From Actinomycetes bacterium (lineage in GTDB: Bacteria; Actinomycetota; Acidimicrobiia; Acidimicrobiales; Acidimicrobiaceae): 43,655 bases of DNA. Both the position numbers and the translations under genes were made by a program. Of the stretch, positions 34,140 through 42,256 are shown in pieces. Location of the stretch: positions 1 through 43,655 of the forward strand of contig JAKAEN010000001.1 of assembly GCA_021818355.1 (NCBI GenBank), read 5' to 3'. Position 1 is the stretch's first letter. Each line of letters opens with the position of its first letter. The notes beneath the pieces are model-generated. The model was not told where the DNA came from. It ran no database searches and saw nothing but the letters and a program-made list of their open reading frames with translations.

Positions 34140-34520
34140 TCACTTGGCGGACTGGGCCACGATGAATGCCCTTATCCCCAATCCCGCGATGAAGAGCCCT
34201 CCCAGGCCGTACAGCCAGTAAAGGCGTGCGGCCATCCGGTCCCGGTACGCGAAGAGGAACCCGGACGCCACAACGGCCACGAAGCCGTAGAACGGGTGGA
34301 AGGCGATCATCGGCTTGTGCTCCGAGGCCACCAGGTAGATCCCCGTGGCAACCTGGACGTAGACGGCGGCCTGGGCGAACACCGTGAACCACCAGAGTGA
34401 ACGGGTGCGCATCTGCGGATAGCGAATCGCTGCCAGGGTCCAGATACCGGCCATGGCGTTGCCAGCGATCACGAGCCACGCCCAGGTGGCGTGGAAGTCT
34501 GTCAAGGACGCAAAGAGCAT
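34140..34520 (-). CDS. Small four-helix membrane protein, unknown function
   Basis: 126 residues with four hydrophobic helices near 12-31, 43-64, 71-92 and 98-120 (LVIAGNAMAGIWTLAAI, FAQAAVYVQVATGIYLVA, FHPFYGFVAVVASGFLF, LYGLGGLFIAGLGI). Histidines H10, H68 and H75 near helix ends could suggest heme or quinone contact, but this is speculative. I do not recognise the family. ATG 34520 is preceded by GGGAGG at a long spacing. The 119 nt between it and the TraG-like gene hold no gene or clear promoter. Confidence 0.7.
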   Translation of the reverse strand: MLFASLTDFHATWAWLVIAGNAMAGIWTLAAIRYPQMRTRSLWWFTVFAQAAVYVQVATGIYLVASEHKPMIAFHPFYGFVAVVASGFLFAYRDRMAARLYWLYGLGGLFIAGLGIRAFIVAQSAK

Positions 34521-34639
34521 CTTCCCAACCAACCTCCCACCGACAAGGTAGCGCGCCAAGGGCGTACGCGCGCCGTCTTGAACGGAGCGCCGGCGCCGTC
34601 GCGAAACCGCCCTCGGGCCATCGGCGATGCGGGAGCCGG

Positions 34640-35920
34640 CTAGTCCCGTCCGATTCCGGGGGGCACTGCGCGGCCAATCCCGGCGTTGCCAATGGCGATA
34701 CGGGCGAATCCGGAGCGCGCGTTGAACAGCAGCGCCTCTCCCGGACGCCCCCGCGCCAGTTCGCCCGGGGAGAGCAAGGGGCGCATCTGCCCTGACCGCG
34801 ACCGGGGTGCCGGGCCGGCCAGCGACCGGCGCGCACCCACTCCGGGAAGCATTACCAGCCTTTCGCCGGAGAGCACCGAGAGCTCCGCCAGCGTGCGCCG
34901 GTCGGCGATCCCCGGGAAGACCAGCGTGTTCTGGAAGAGGGTCAGCATCCCGTCGGCAAGTCCCGGCCAACGTTGCCTTGCCTGGCTCAGGTCCTGCAGC
35001 ACGCCCAGCACCAGGACACCCTGGGAGGCCCCCTCGGAGAGGATTCCGCCCAGGTCGTGCAAGGGGGCGATGTTGGCCATCTCGTCCAGCAGCAGCTTCA
35101 CGGCAGGCACCGGCCGGGCATCCGCCCCTTCGGCGACGCGCGCGTTCGACCGTGCGTAGGCCGCCTGGCGGACTCCGGCTATCAGCCCGACGACGATGGG
35201 CGACAGGAGATCCTGCACCGTGGAGGGAGCCACCACGTAGATCGTGTCGGTCGAGGCGACGAATGCCGCGGCGTCGAAGTTCGGCGCCGCGCTGTCGGCA
35301 AGCACTTCGGGCATGCGGTAGGCGGAAAGCAGGCCGGCTGCCGTCGAGAGGACTCCAGAGCGTTCCCTTTCCGACGACGCCACCACCGCGGAAAGGGCGC
35401 TGGCCGCCTCCCGCTCTCCTTTTGCCGCCAGCATCGCCACTGCCGACTCGAGTTCGCGGCCCTCCACCATCTCCATCACCTCGGGCATACCCAGCCCCGC
35501 CAGCCGGGCGGCCAGGAGACAGGGGGCGATCACCGCCTCCGCCCGCTCCTCCCAGAAGGAGAGCGTGTGCCCACTGTGGGCCGTCGACGACCGGACCATC
35601 GCCCTGGCCAGAAGCATGGCGCTCTTCAGGTCGGCCGCCTCTCCGACGGGTGAGAAGCGCAATGGTGTCGCCCAGGCCGGCACATTCGTGCCGCCGGAAG
35701 GATCGAAGACCCACACGCGGCCGGCTCGCGAACGCTCCTTGGCCGTGCGCGCCATGATGTCGATCTTGGTGCTGGTCACCACCGTCGCCTGCTCCGAAGC
35801 GAGCAGGTTGGGCACGACCAGGGCGGTGGTCTTGCCGCAGCGCGGAGGCCCCAGCACCAACAGGTGGGATTCACCATCCAGATGAACCGGGCCGCCCCGG
35901 CCTTTGCCCAGGTAGAACAA
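34640..35920 (-). CDS. Orphan VirD4/TraG-type (TraM-recognition) ATPase
   Basis: Soluble-looking ATPase of about 426 residues related to type IV secretion coupling proteins. Walker A GPPRCGKT is at 24-31, STKIDIMARTAKERSRAGRV and VFDPSGG at about 50-77, and Walker B KLLLDEMANIAPLHDLGG from about 275. The usual N-terminal membrane helices are missing. The start is uncertain: TTG 35920 with AGGAGGGG just before it, or GTG 35938. No relaxase, VirB4 or other transfer gene is in the window, so the gene is an orphan: a remnant of an integrated element or a chromosomal ATPase with another role. It follows the NCS1 gene by about 80 nt on the same strand. Confidence 0.8.
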   Translation of the reverse strand: MFYLGKGRGGPVHLDGESHLLVLGPPRCGKTTALVVPNLLASEQATVVTSTKIDIMARTAKERSRAGRVWVFDPSGGTNVPAWATPLRFSPVGEAADLKSAMLLARAMVRSSTAHSGHTLSFWEERAEAVIAPCLLAARLAGLGMPEVMEMVEGRELESAVAMLAAKGEREAASALSAVVASSERERSGVLSTAAGLLSAYRMPEVLADSAAPNFDAAAFVASTDTIYVVAPSTVQDLLSPIVVGLIAGVRQAAYARSNARVAEGADARPVPAVKLLLDEMANIAPLHDLGGILSEGASQGVLVLGVLQDLSQARQRWPGLADGMLTLFQNTLVFPGIADRRTLAELSVLSGERLVMLPGVGARRSLAGPAPRSRSGQMRPLLSPGELARGRPGEALLFNARSGFARIAIGNAGIGRAVPPGIGRD

Positions 35921-35999
35921 AGCCCCTCCTCTTTCCACCTGCTCCAGTCGGGCCGGTACGCTCCGGCGATCAGGCAGGCGGCGAGAAGGGGCTAAGTGA

Positions 36000-37448
36000 T
36001 CAGGCCAGGGAGGCGATGGCGGTCTCGTCCGGCTCGACCTGCTGACGCTGGGCCTCGGCGGGAACGGTCCTGCGGGCGAGCAGCCAGTAGGTGACACCGG
36101 CCACGATGATCCCGGCAAAGATGGAGAAGTCCGCCCCATTGGTGGCGTTGGAGACCACGCTTACGTAGTGGGGATAGGCGTCCAATGTGAGCATCGCCGC
36201 CACCATGCCCAGGATCTGGGCGATGACCCCCGGCCAGTGGATGCCGTTGTTCCGGTAGTAGAGCGAGCCTCGGGTGCGCTGCAAGTCGATGGCCGAATAG
36301 CGCTTGCCGCGAAGCAACCAGTCGACCAGGTAGACCGCCGTCCAGGGTGCCACCCAGACGATGATGAAGAGGATGAATTCGCTGAGCAGGGTGTTGAACG
36401 AGGCGGAGAAGATCGCATAGGCGGTTAGCGCGGTGACGATCACGGTATCCAGGACCACTGCCTGCCAGCGGGTTATCTTCAGGCCGAGCGCCTGCAGGGT
36501 GACGCCCGAGGAGTAGAGATCCAGGCTGTTGATCGCGAAGAGCTGGACGATGGCGACGATCAGGTACGGCCAGATGAACCAAGGCGAGAAGTGGGTCGCG
36601 ATGCCGGTGATCGATCCCGAGTCCGAGCCGACGAAGGTGGCCACCGCGGCGCCCAGGGTCATGAGCAGCACCGAGGGGACGAAGGTGCCCAGAAAGACCC
36701 AGCCGACCGTGGCCTTGGCGGATGTGTGCCGGGGAAGGTAACGGGAGTAGTCGTTGCCGTTCTCGGTCCATCCGAGCCCCGAGGCGGAGATGATGAAGGC
36801 CAGGCCCTCCAACATCGTCTGCCAGTTGGCGCCGTGGTGCACGGAGTGGACGTTGACGTGCCCGACTGCCAGGTAGGCGAAGACGACGAAGAGGATTATG
36901 AACGGGAGGACGAGAACCCGCATCGCCTTCAGGATGGCGGCGTGCCCGAGCAGCGGAAGCAGCAACTGTATGAGCGCCGCCACCAGGATCAGGCCCACTT
37001 TGAGGCCGGTCGAGCTGTGGACGCCGAGCTTGGAGGAGAGGGCCAGGCCGGCGATGACCACCAGGGCCAGGCCCTCGGTCTCGAATCCCACCTGGGTCAG
37101 CCAGTTGAAGACCGCGATCAGCTTGGAACCATGCGGGCCGAAAGGCGCACGGTTGATGGTGAAGGTCGTGGTCCCTGCCTCCGGGCCCTGGAGGCTGGTC
37201 AGACCCAGCAGCGCATAGGAGAGATTGCCCACGATGATGATGAACACCGCCTGGGCGAAGGAGAGCCCGAAGCTCATCAGGATGGCCCCGTAGACCAGGA
37301 TCTCCACGTTGAAGATCGCGCCGCCCCACATCCAGAAGAGGTTGACCGGCTTGGCCCAGCGCTCCCGGCTCGGCACGTAGTCGATCCCACGGCGCTCGAT
37401 GCCCGAAGGACCGGCCTCCGCGATAGGTATCTCGAACACTTCCTTCAC
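36000..37448 (-). CDS. NCS1-family nucleobase/cytosine-purine permease
   Basis: Inner-membrane transporter of 482 residues with about 12 helices, NCS1 family (cytosine, purines, allantoin, hydantoin or thiamine type). Family features: RWAKPVNLFWMWGGAIFNVE, FTINRAPFGPHGSKLIAVFNW, SGLGWTENGNDYSRYLP and WVAPWTAVYLVDWLLR. Substrate cannot be read. GTG 37448 is chosen with AGGGAG about 8 nt upstream; a longer frame to 37502 exists. A TAATAT box lies 60 nt upstream, and the leader can form a CGGGGC/GCCCCG hairpin. Downstream is the orphan TraG-like gene. Confidence 0.88.
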   Translation of the reverse strand: MKEVFEIPIAEAGPSGIERRGIDYVPSRERWAKPVNLFWMWGGAIFNVEILVYGAILMSFGLSFAQAVFIIIVGNLSYALLGLTSLQGPEAGTTTFTINRAPFGPHGSKLIAVFNWLTQVGFETEGLALVVIAGLALSSKLGVHSSTGLKVGLILVAALIQLLLPLLGHAAILKAMRVLVLPFIILFVVFAYLAVGHVNVHSVHHGANWQTMLEGLAFIISASGLGWTENGNDYSRYLPRHTSAKATVGWVFLGTFVPSVLLMTLGAAVATFVGSDSGSITGIATHFSPWFIWPYLIVAIVQLFAINSLDLYSSGVTLQALGLKITRWQAVVLDTVIVTALTAYAIFSASFNTLLSEFILFIIVWVAPWTAVYLVDWLLRGKRYSAIDLQRTRGSLYYRNNGIHWPGVIAQILGMVAAMLTLDAYPHYVSVVSNATNGADFSIFAGIIVAGVTYWLLARRTVPAEAQRQQVEPDETAIASLA

Positions 37449-37508
37449 GAGTTGGACTCCCTCTTCGGTCTTGGCGCGGCTACGGGGCCCGCCCCGGCAC
37501 AAGTGAAG

Positions 37509-37514
37509 ATATTA
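37509..37514 (-). promoter_or_regulatory. Candidate -10 box (TAATAT) of the NCS1 permease gene
   Basis: TAATAT on the minus strand lies 60 nt before GTG 37448. The predicted leader of about 50 nt contains a CGGGGC-GG-GCCCCG hairpin. Confidence 0.35.
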
Positions 37515-37552
37515 GATTCGCCAAGACCTACCGACCTGCGGAAAAACCCAGG

Positions 37553-37578
37553 AAACAAAGGCTTAACCCGCTAAGGCC
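37553..37578 (-). terminator. Weak intrinsic terminator after the racemase gene
   Basis: On the minus strand GGCCTTA and TAAGCC pair with one bulged base around a GCGGGT loop and are followed by TTTGTTT. It starts 3 nt after the racemase stop and lies upstream of the NCS1 promoter. Confidence 0.45.
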
Positions 37579-37580
37579 GC

Positions 37581-38726
37581 TCAGGCCAGGCCGATCATCT
37601 CCAGCACCGAGCGGCGATGCTCGTCCGGATAGGGAGGCGCGGAGGGGGTCGTCGGTCGCCGGCCATCGAAGATCGGTCCGGGAGCCGGCTGCGCAACACC
37701 CTCCAACTCGATGAACGCCGAGCGAGCGAGGTTGTGGGGATGGGCCATCGCCTCCCGGGGGGTGTACACAGGGAACGCGCAGGCGTCCAACCCGTCGAAC
37801 AGCTCCTCGAAATGGGCGACCGGCGCCCCCGAAAAGATCGATACCAGCCGCTCACGCATCTCCGGCCAGGTGGAGCGGTCATTCTGTGCCGAGAATGCAG
37901 GCTCCCCCGCCACTCCCAGTCTTTCCACCAGCGCTGCATAGAACTGGGGCTCCAGCGCCGCCACCCCGAAGTGGCCTCCATCGGCGCATCGGTAGACGGA
38001 GTAGAAGGGCGCGCCCCCGTCGAGCAGGTTGGCGCCCCGCTCGTCCCTCCAGGATCCGGTGCCTCTCATCCCGAAGATCATCGACGCGAGCGTGGCGGCG
38101 CCTTCGGACATTGCGGTGTCGATGACACAACCCTGCCCGCTCGCGCGCGCCGAGACCAGCGCGGCGGAGATGGCAAAGGCCATGTACATGCCGCCACCGC
38201 CGAAGTCCCCCACGAGATTGAGAGGGATGACGGGAGGGCCGCCCGCGAGGCCGATCATGGACAGAACCCCGGAGATGGAGATGTAGTTGAGGTCGTGCCC
38301 GGCGCGGGGAGCCAGCGGACCGGTCTGCCCCCAGCCGGTCATGCGCGCATAGACCAAGGCCGGGTTGATCGCGTGCGCATCGGCGGGGCCAAGCCCGAGG
38401 CGCTCCATGACACCGGGCCGGAATCCTTCGAGCAGGGCATCCCCCTTACGCAGGAGCGCCTCCACCACCGGCCTTGAGGACGGATCCTTGAGGTCGAGCG
38501 CGATCGAGAGCTTGGAGCGGCCCATGACGTCGCCGCGATATGCGCGCAGCGTACCCTCGGACGGCGCGCCGTCCCACGGGCCGGGCCTGTCGATGCGTAT
38601 CACGGTCGCCCCCAGGTCGGCGAGAAGCATGCCGCAGAACGGACCCGGCCCGATTCCCGCGAACTCGACCACAGTGACCCCGGCCAGAGGCGCCCGTGGG
38701 CCGTCTTCCTCCCGCAATGGCTGCAT
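37581..38726 (-). CDS. mcr: Alpha-methylacyl-CoA racemase (CaiB/BaiF family)
   Basis: Racemises 2-methylacyl-CoA esters so that branched chains or sterol side chains can enter beta-oxidation; 381 residues. The family III CoA-transferase fold is clear (VVEFAGIGPGPFCGMLLADLGA). H144 (AGHDLNY), D174 (LVGDFGGG) and E259 (ALEPQFY) have exactly the spacing of the catalytic His126, Asp156 and Glu241 of the M. tuberculosis enzyme, which favours a racemase over a CoA-transferase. ATG 38726 has AAGGAGGGG about 4 nt upstream. A weak terminator follows. It diverges from the methyltransferase gene (89 nt). Confidence 0.88.
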   Translation of the reverse strand: MQPLREEDGPRAPLAGVTVVEFAGIGPGPFCGMLLADLGATVIRIDRPGPWDGAPSEGTLRAYRGDVMGRSKLSIALDLKDPSSRPVVEALLRKGDALLEGFRPGVMERLGLGPADAHAINPALVYARMTGWGQTGPLAPRAGHDLNYISISGVLSMIGLAGGPPVIPLNLVGDFGGGGMYMAFAISAALVSARASGQGCVIDTAMSEGAATLASMIFGMRGTGSWRDERGANLLDGGAPFYSVYRCADGGHFGVAALEPQFYAALVERLGVAGEPAFSAQNDRSTWPEMRERLVSIFSGAPVAHFEELFDGLDACAFPVYTPREAMAHPHNLARSAFIELEGVAQPAPGPIFDGRRPTTPSAPPYPDEHRRSVLEMIGLA

Positions 38727-38815
38727 GCTCCCCTCCTTTTCCAAGCGCCCAGCCTATGCTCGTTTTGCGATCCGCTTCGCCGAGTGCGCCGGCGGCCCAA
38801 GCGCGAGGAGGGGCG

Positions 38816-39622
38816 ATGCAGTCCAGAGAAGCCGAGCTGCAAAGGCTGGAAGAGGAATGGGCCGCAGCCCTGGCCGACTGGGCGGTTCCCGAACGCTTCC
38901 TGGCACAGGTTCCCACCAGCCCGTTCGAGCTCTCCCCCTCCTCCTTCAAGCCCGACCCGGCCCGCCTTGGCACTCCGACACTGCGCTGGCTCGCGGAGGA
39001 GCTCGAGCGTCTGCCCGAGGGTGAGCGCACTCTGCTCGACGTCGGGTCGGGCGCCGGTGGCACCTCCTTGATGCTCTGGCCCACGGCGGAGCGCATCACG
39101 GCCCTCGACCAGAGTGAGCAGATGCTGGCCGCCGTGCGGGACAATGCCGCCGAGCTGGGCATACCCGCCGAGGCGCTCAAGACGGTCAACTCCCGCTGGC
39201 CCGCTCCGGAGGCCCCGAGCGCCTCCGTGGTGGTCTGCGCGAACGTGCTTTACAACGTCCCGACTCCGGTCGCCTTCCTCCGCGCGCTCATCGAATCGGC
39301 CACCGGCGCGGTCGTCGTTGAGATCACCGAGCGCCATCCCCACTTCGGCGTGAACCCTATCTGGCTGCGCTTCAACGGGTACCAGCGCCCCAGTCAACCC
39401 TCCGCCGAGGCGGTTGGGGCGATGCTCAGGCTGCTCGGCCACGAGCCCGAGGTGGCACGCTGGGAACGCCGCGCGGCGGACCCGGATGATCCGGAGGAGG
39501 TCGGGCGGCTGGCAAGGCGCGCCTGCATCCCCGAAGAGCGCTGGGCGGAAGTGGGCGCCTACCTGCGTGAGGAGCCGCTGCAGCCCACAGAGGTGGTGGC
39601 CTTCAAAATCAGGTTGGCCTAA
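38816..39622 (+). CDS. SAM-dependent class I methyltransferase
   Basis: Protein of 268 residues with a Rossmann-type SAM site: TLLDVGSGAGGTSLMLWP (motif I), ITALDQSEQMLAAVRDNAAELG (motif II) and VVVCANVLYNVP (motif IV). The N-terminal 60 residues are helical and the C-terminal part follows a VEITERHPHFGVNPIW segment. The substrate is unknown. ATG 38816 is preceded by GAGGAGGGG. It diverges from the racemase and its stop lies 9 nt from the end of the convergent PH/SHOCT gene, with a small GGCC-TAAA-GGCC hairpin at the stop. Confidence 0.82.
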   Translation: MQSREAELQRLEEEWAAALADWAVPERFLAQVPTSPFELSPSSFKPDPARLGTPTLRWLAEELERLPEGERTLLDVGSGAGGTSLMLWPTAERITALDQSEQMLAAVRDNAAELGIPAEALKTVNSRWPAPEAPSASVVVCANVLYNVPTPVAFLRALIESATGAVVVEITERHPHFGVNPIWLRFNGYQRPSQPSAEAVGAMLRLLGHEPEVARWERRAADPDDPEEVGRLARRACIPEERWAEVGAYLREEPLQPTEVVAFKIRLA

Positions 39623-39631
39623 AGGCCGCTC

Positions 39632-40276
39632 TCAAAGGCGCCGGAGCAACTCCGCTTTTGCCACCTCGAACTCCTCCTTGGACAGCAGACCGCGCTTGTA
39701 TAGGTCGCCGAGCGCGGCGATCTTGTCGAGCGGGCTCTCGGAATCCTTGGCGGCCGGCGCGGCGCTCGCGCCAGTGGACCCCCTCGCGGGACGGCGTCTG
39801 GCCTCGATTGCGGCATTGAGTGCCCGGCTGACCTCCGCTGGTTCCGCGATGGCCGGAATCAGCAGGTCGGGGTCGTCGCCTGAGGAGGAGATCCTGAGGG
39901 TGCCCATGCCCAGCAGGCGTTGGGCCAGGCTGGCCTGCACCCCTATCTCCGCAATCCGGTCGAGAGGTATCTCGCGCCTGCTGGTGCTGACCACGCCGGC
40001 AAGGTAGACCACACGCGTGGAGGTGACCACCACCTCGAGGGAGCGGTAACGCAGGTATGCGGCCACGTAATAGAAGGCACAGGCGATGAGCGCCACCAAT
40101 CCCGCGATCTTGATCATGATGGGAAGCCAGGGGTAGACGAAGATGGCCGCTACATCCGCAATGGCCACGACAAGCATCAGCGCGATCGGCCACACCAGCA
40201 CCACGAAATGCTGACGGGCGCGCGCCACCACCTCTTCGTCCTCCCCGACGGAATAGCGCCTCAGCCTGCCCAGCAT
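39632..40276 (-). CDS. Membrane protein with bacterial PH domain and C-terminal SHOCT domain
   Basis: 214 residues. Two hydrophobic helices (about 26-48 and 56-76, VLVWPIALMLVVAIADVAA and IKIAGLVALIACAFYYVAAY) are followed by a YdbT/bPH2-type PH domain (RSLEVVVTSTRVVYLAGVVS…IPLDRIAEIGVQ…GMGTLRISSSG). A low-complexity linker follows, then a SHOCT motif (DKIAALGDLYKRGLLSKEEFEVAKAELLRRL). Function is unknown; SHOCT is thought to mediate oligomerisation. ATG 40276 has no Shine-Dalgarno sequence; TATGCT 8 nt upstream suggests a leaderless mRNA. Confidence 0.85.
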   Translation of the reverse strand: MLGRLRRYSVGEDEEVVARARQHFVVLVWPIALMLVVAIADVAAIFVYPWLPIMIKIAGLVALIACAFYYVAAYLRYRSLEVVVTSTRVVYLAGVVSTSRREIPLDRIAEIGVQASLAQRLLGMGTLRISSSGDDPDLLIPAIAEPAEVSRALNAAIEARRRPARGSTGASAAPAAKDSESPLDKIAALGDLYKRGLLSKEEFEVAKAELLRRL

Positions 40277-40284
40277 GCACCCAA

Positions 40285-40290
40285 AGCATA
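40285..40290 (-). promoter_or_regulatory. Candidate -10 box (TATGCT) for leaderless PH/SHOCT mRNA
   Basis: TATGCT, then 8 nt (TTGGGTGC), then ATG on the minus strand, with no ribosome-binding site between. Confidence 0.4.
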
Positions 40291-40406
40291 GCCAGCCGCC
40301 AGGGCCGCTCCCGGGCCGCCGGATGGCGCAGCCGGGGCGGGCGGAACTAAGATGCTATGGCCCCAGGAGCCTGCGCTCCCCTCTCGCACAAGGAGAACCT
40401 CGCGAC

Positions 40407-41519
40407 ATGGCAAGAGTTGCCGTTCTGATCGGCGGCGTCTCCCCCGAGCACGACATCAGCATCCTGACCGGCCTTCAGGCGCAGCGTGGCCTGGTCGGAG
40501 CGGGCCACGAGGTCGTCACCATCTTCTGGTCAAAGGGGAACGAGTTCCACCTGGTCCCGAATGGACTCGAAGCGAGCCAGTTCGTCAAAGGGGTGCCGGA
40601 GGGCTCGGAACGCCTGGTGCTTTCGATGGGCGAAGATCCCGGGTTCTACGTCCCAGCCAAGCGTCTCTCCAAGCCTCGCAAGCTGGCCATCGACGCCGTG
40701 CTGAACGCCCTTCACGGGGGTCCCGGAGAGGACGGGTCGATACAGTCGCTCTTCGACCTGGCCGGCATCCGTTACACCGGGCCCAACGCGCGCGGGGCCG
40801 CTCTGGGCATGGACAAGCTCGCCTTCGCCGGCGTATGCAAGCTTGCCTCCCTTCCGTCCCTCCCGCGCGTCCTGCTCCATTCCGCTCTGGAGGACCCCGG
40901 GTTTCCCGGCCCCTACATCGTGAAGCCGCGCTACGGCGGCTCCTCCATCGGCATCGATGTGGTCGAGGATCTGGCCACCGCCAAGGCGCGCCTCAAGGCC
41001 AACGTCCATCTCCGCGCCGGAGCCGTGCTCGAGCCTTACCGTCCTGATCTCGTAGACCTGCAGATTGCGGTCCGCACCTGGCCCCAGCCTGAGCTGTCGG
41101 TGATAGAGCGCCCGTTGCGCAAGGGGGCGGGGGGCGAAATTCTCTCCTACAAGGACAAGTACGTGGCCGGGGGCGGAATGGCCGAGGCGCCGCGCGAGGC
41201 GCCGGCGAACATTCCTCGCGCCTTGGATGACCGCATCCGCGAAGCCGCTGCGGCCTTGGTCGAACTGGTGCCGCTTCGGGGGGTGTGCCGGATCGACTTC
41301 CTCTCCGATACCGTCGGAGAGCTCTACGTGAACGAGGTCAACACCATTCCCGGAAGCCTCTCCAAGTACCTCTTCATCGATCCCCCCGTCGAGTTCGCCA
41401 AGCTCCTCGGTGATATGGTCGACGAGGCTCTCAACACCACGACCTTCACCACGACCACCCAGGGTGCCGACGGGACCGTGCTGAGCTCCGCGGCCTCCAT
41501 AGCGGCCAAGCTGGGCTAG
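40407..41519 (+). CDS. ddl: D-alanine-D-alanine ligase
   Basis: ATP-grasp ligase that makes D-Ala-D-Ala for peptidoglycan; 370 residues. It starts MARVAVLIGGVSPEHDISI, a Ddl-type serine/glutamate opening, and has ALHGGPGEDGSIQSLFDLAGI, PYIVKPRYGGSSIGIDVV and the C-terminal LYVNEVNTIPGSLSKYLF with the metal ligands Glu and Asn. The tail (about 20 residues, Thr/Ala-rich) is longer than usual. AAGGAG lies 11 nt before ATG 40407; TAAGAT at 40348-40353 may be its -10 box. murF or other wall genes are not adjacent. Confidence 0.92.
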   Translation: MARVAVLIGGVSPEHDISILTGLQAQRGLVGAGHEVVTIFWSKGNEFHLVPNGLEASQFVKGVPEGSERLVLSMGEDPGFYVPAKRLSKPRKLAIDAVLNALHGGPGEDGSIQSLFDLAGIRYTGPNARGAALGMDKLAFAGVCKLASLPSLPRVLLHSALEDPGFPGPYIVKPRYGGSSIGIDVVEDLATAKARLKANVHLRAGAVLEPYRPDLVDLQIAVRTWPQPELSVIERPLRKGAGGEILSYKDKYVAGGGMAEAPREAPANIPRALDDRIREAAAALVELVPLRGVCRIDFLSDTVGELYVNEVNTIPGSLSKYLFIDPPVEFAKLLGDMVDEALNTTTFTTTTQGADGTVLSSAASIAAKLG

Positions 41520-41536
41520 AGCCGGCCACCGCGCCG

Positions 41537-42256
41537 CTAGAACCCGACCGGTACCCAAGGCAGCGGAGAGGCGCAGGCGCAGGCGGCCTGGATCTCGGAT
41601 CTCACGCTCTGAGCCGAAGGATGCAGCATGCCCGGCGTCCAGTCCGGACTCGAGGAGAGAACCACCCTTCCCTGGGCGTTTATGAGTGCGAGCGGGCGCG
41701 CCAGCTTGCACATGCGGGGCAGTACCCGCTCCTCGAGGCCGGATACGATCAGATCCGAGCCGGCCACTGCCACCGCTCGCCCGTCGAGCAGGACCGGAAG
41801 CGAAAGCGTGACCGCGTACTCGTTGGTGCAGGCGTAATCGACATAGGGCCCGGTAACGTGCCTCGTCCCCGTGGATGCGGGGATGCGATACCACTCGGCG
41901 GAGAGGTAATCGTAGTGGTCGGGGGCCTCGGGATCCAGGTTGACTCGCAGCGCCTCGGGCGCCGAGGAGGTGCGCCACCACCACCATTCGATCCAGCGTG
42001 GCGCATCCGCGAGCACTCCCGGAGTGAAGATGGCACCGGCCCCCTTGACCAGGGACCTGTGACTCTGTAGTAGCCCGGCGATAACCGGCCTGAGCACCAC
42101 CAGGTCTTCACGCACCGGCTCTCTCCTGGCGCTGAGGACTGCCGCCAGCAAGGCTCCCAGCTCGTCGGCCAGCCCGCCAACCGCGGAAAAGACGGACTCG
42201 ATCTCGTCGGCAACGTCTCCCAGCAGGTCGCCGCAGATCTCCGGAAGCAATATCAC
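41537..42256 (-). CDS. Soluble Cache-like ligand-binding protein
   Basis: 239 residues, no signal peptide and no membrane helix, so probably cytoplasmic. Residues about 90-180 (WIEWWWW, EWYRIP, TGPYVDYACTNEYAVTLSLPVLLDGRAVAVAGSDL in parts) match the pattern of the distal Cache fold seen in chemoreceptors, where aromatic residues and an Asp (here W122, Y123, Y138, D140, D168) bind amines or amino acids. GTG 42256 overlaps the GntR stop by 4 nt (GTGA), so it is made with the regulator. It probably senses the substrate of the nearby permease; this is inference from context. Confidence 0.7.
   Translation of the reverse strand: MILLPEICGDLLGDVADEIESVFSAVGGLADELGALLAAVLSARREPVREDLVVLRPVIAGLLQSHRSLVKGAGAIFTPGVLADAPRWIEWWWWRTSSAPEALRVNLDPEAPDHYDYLSAEWYRIPASTGTRHVTGPYVDYACTNEYAVTLSLPVLLDGRAVAVAGSDLIVSGLEERVLPRMCKLARPLALINAQGRVVLSSSPDWTPGMLHPSAQSVRSEIQAACACASPLPWVPVGF

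Noticed and set aside
35991-36139. Extension of the TraG-like protein upstream to 36139
   Set aside because: That part overlaps the end of the NCS1 permease and its translation is Ser/Pro/Arg-rich shadow sequence.
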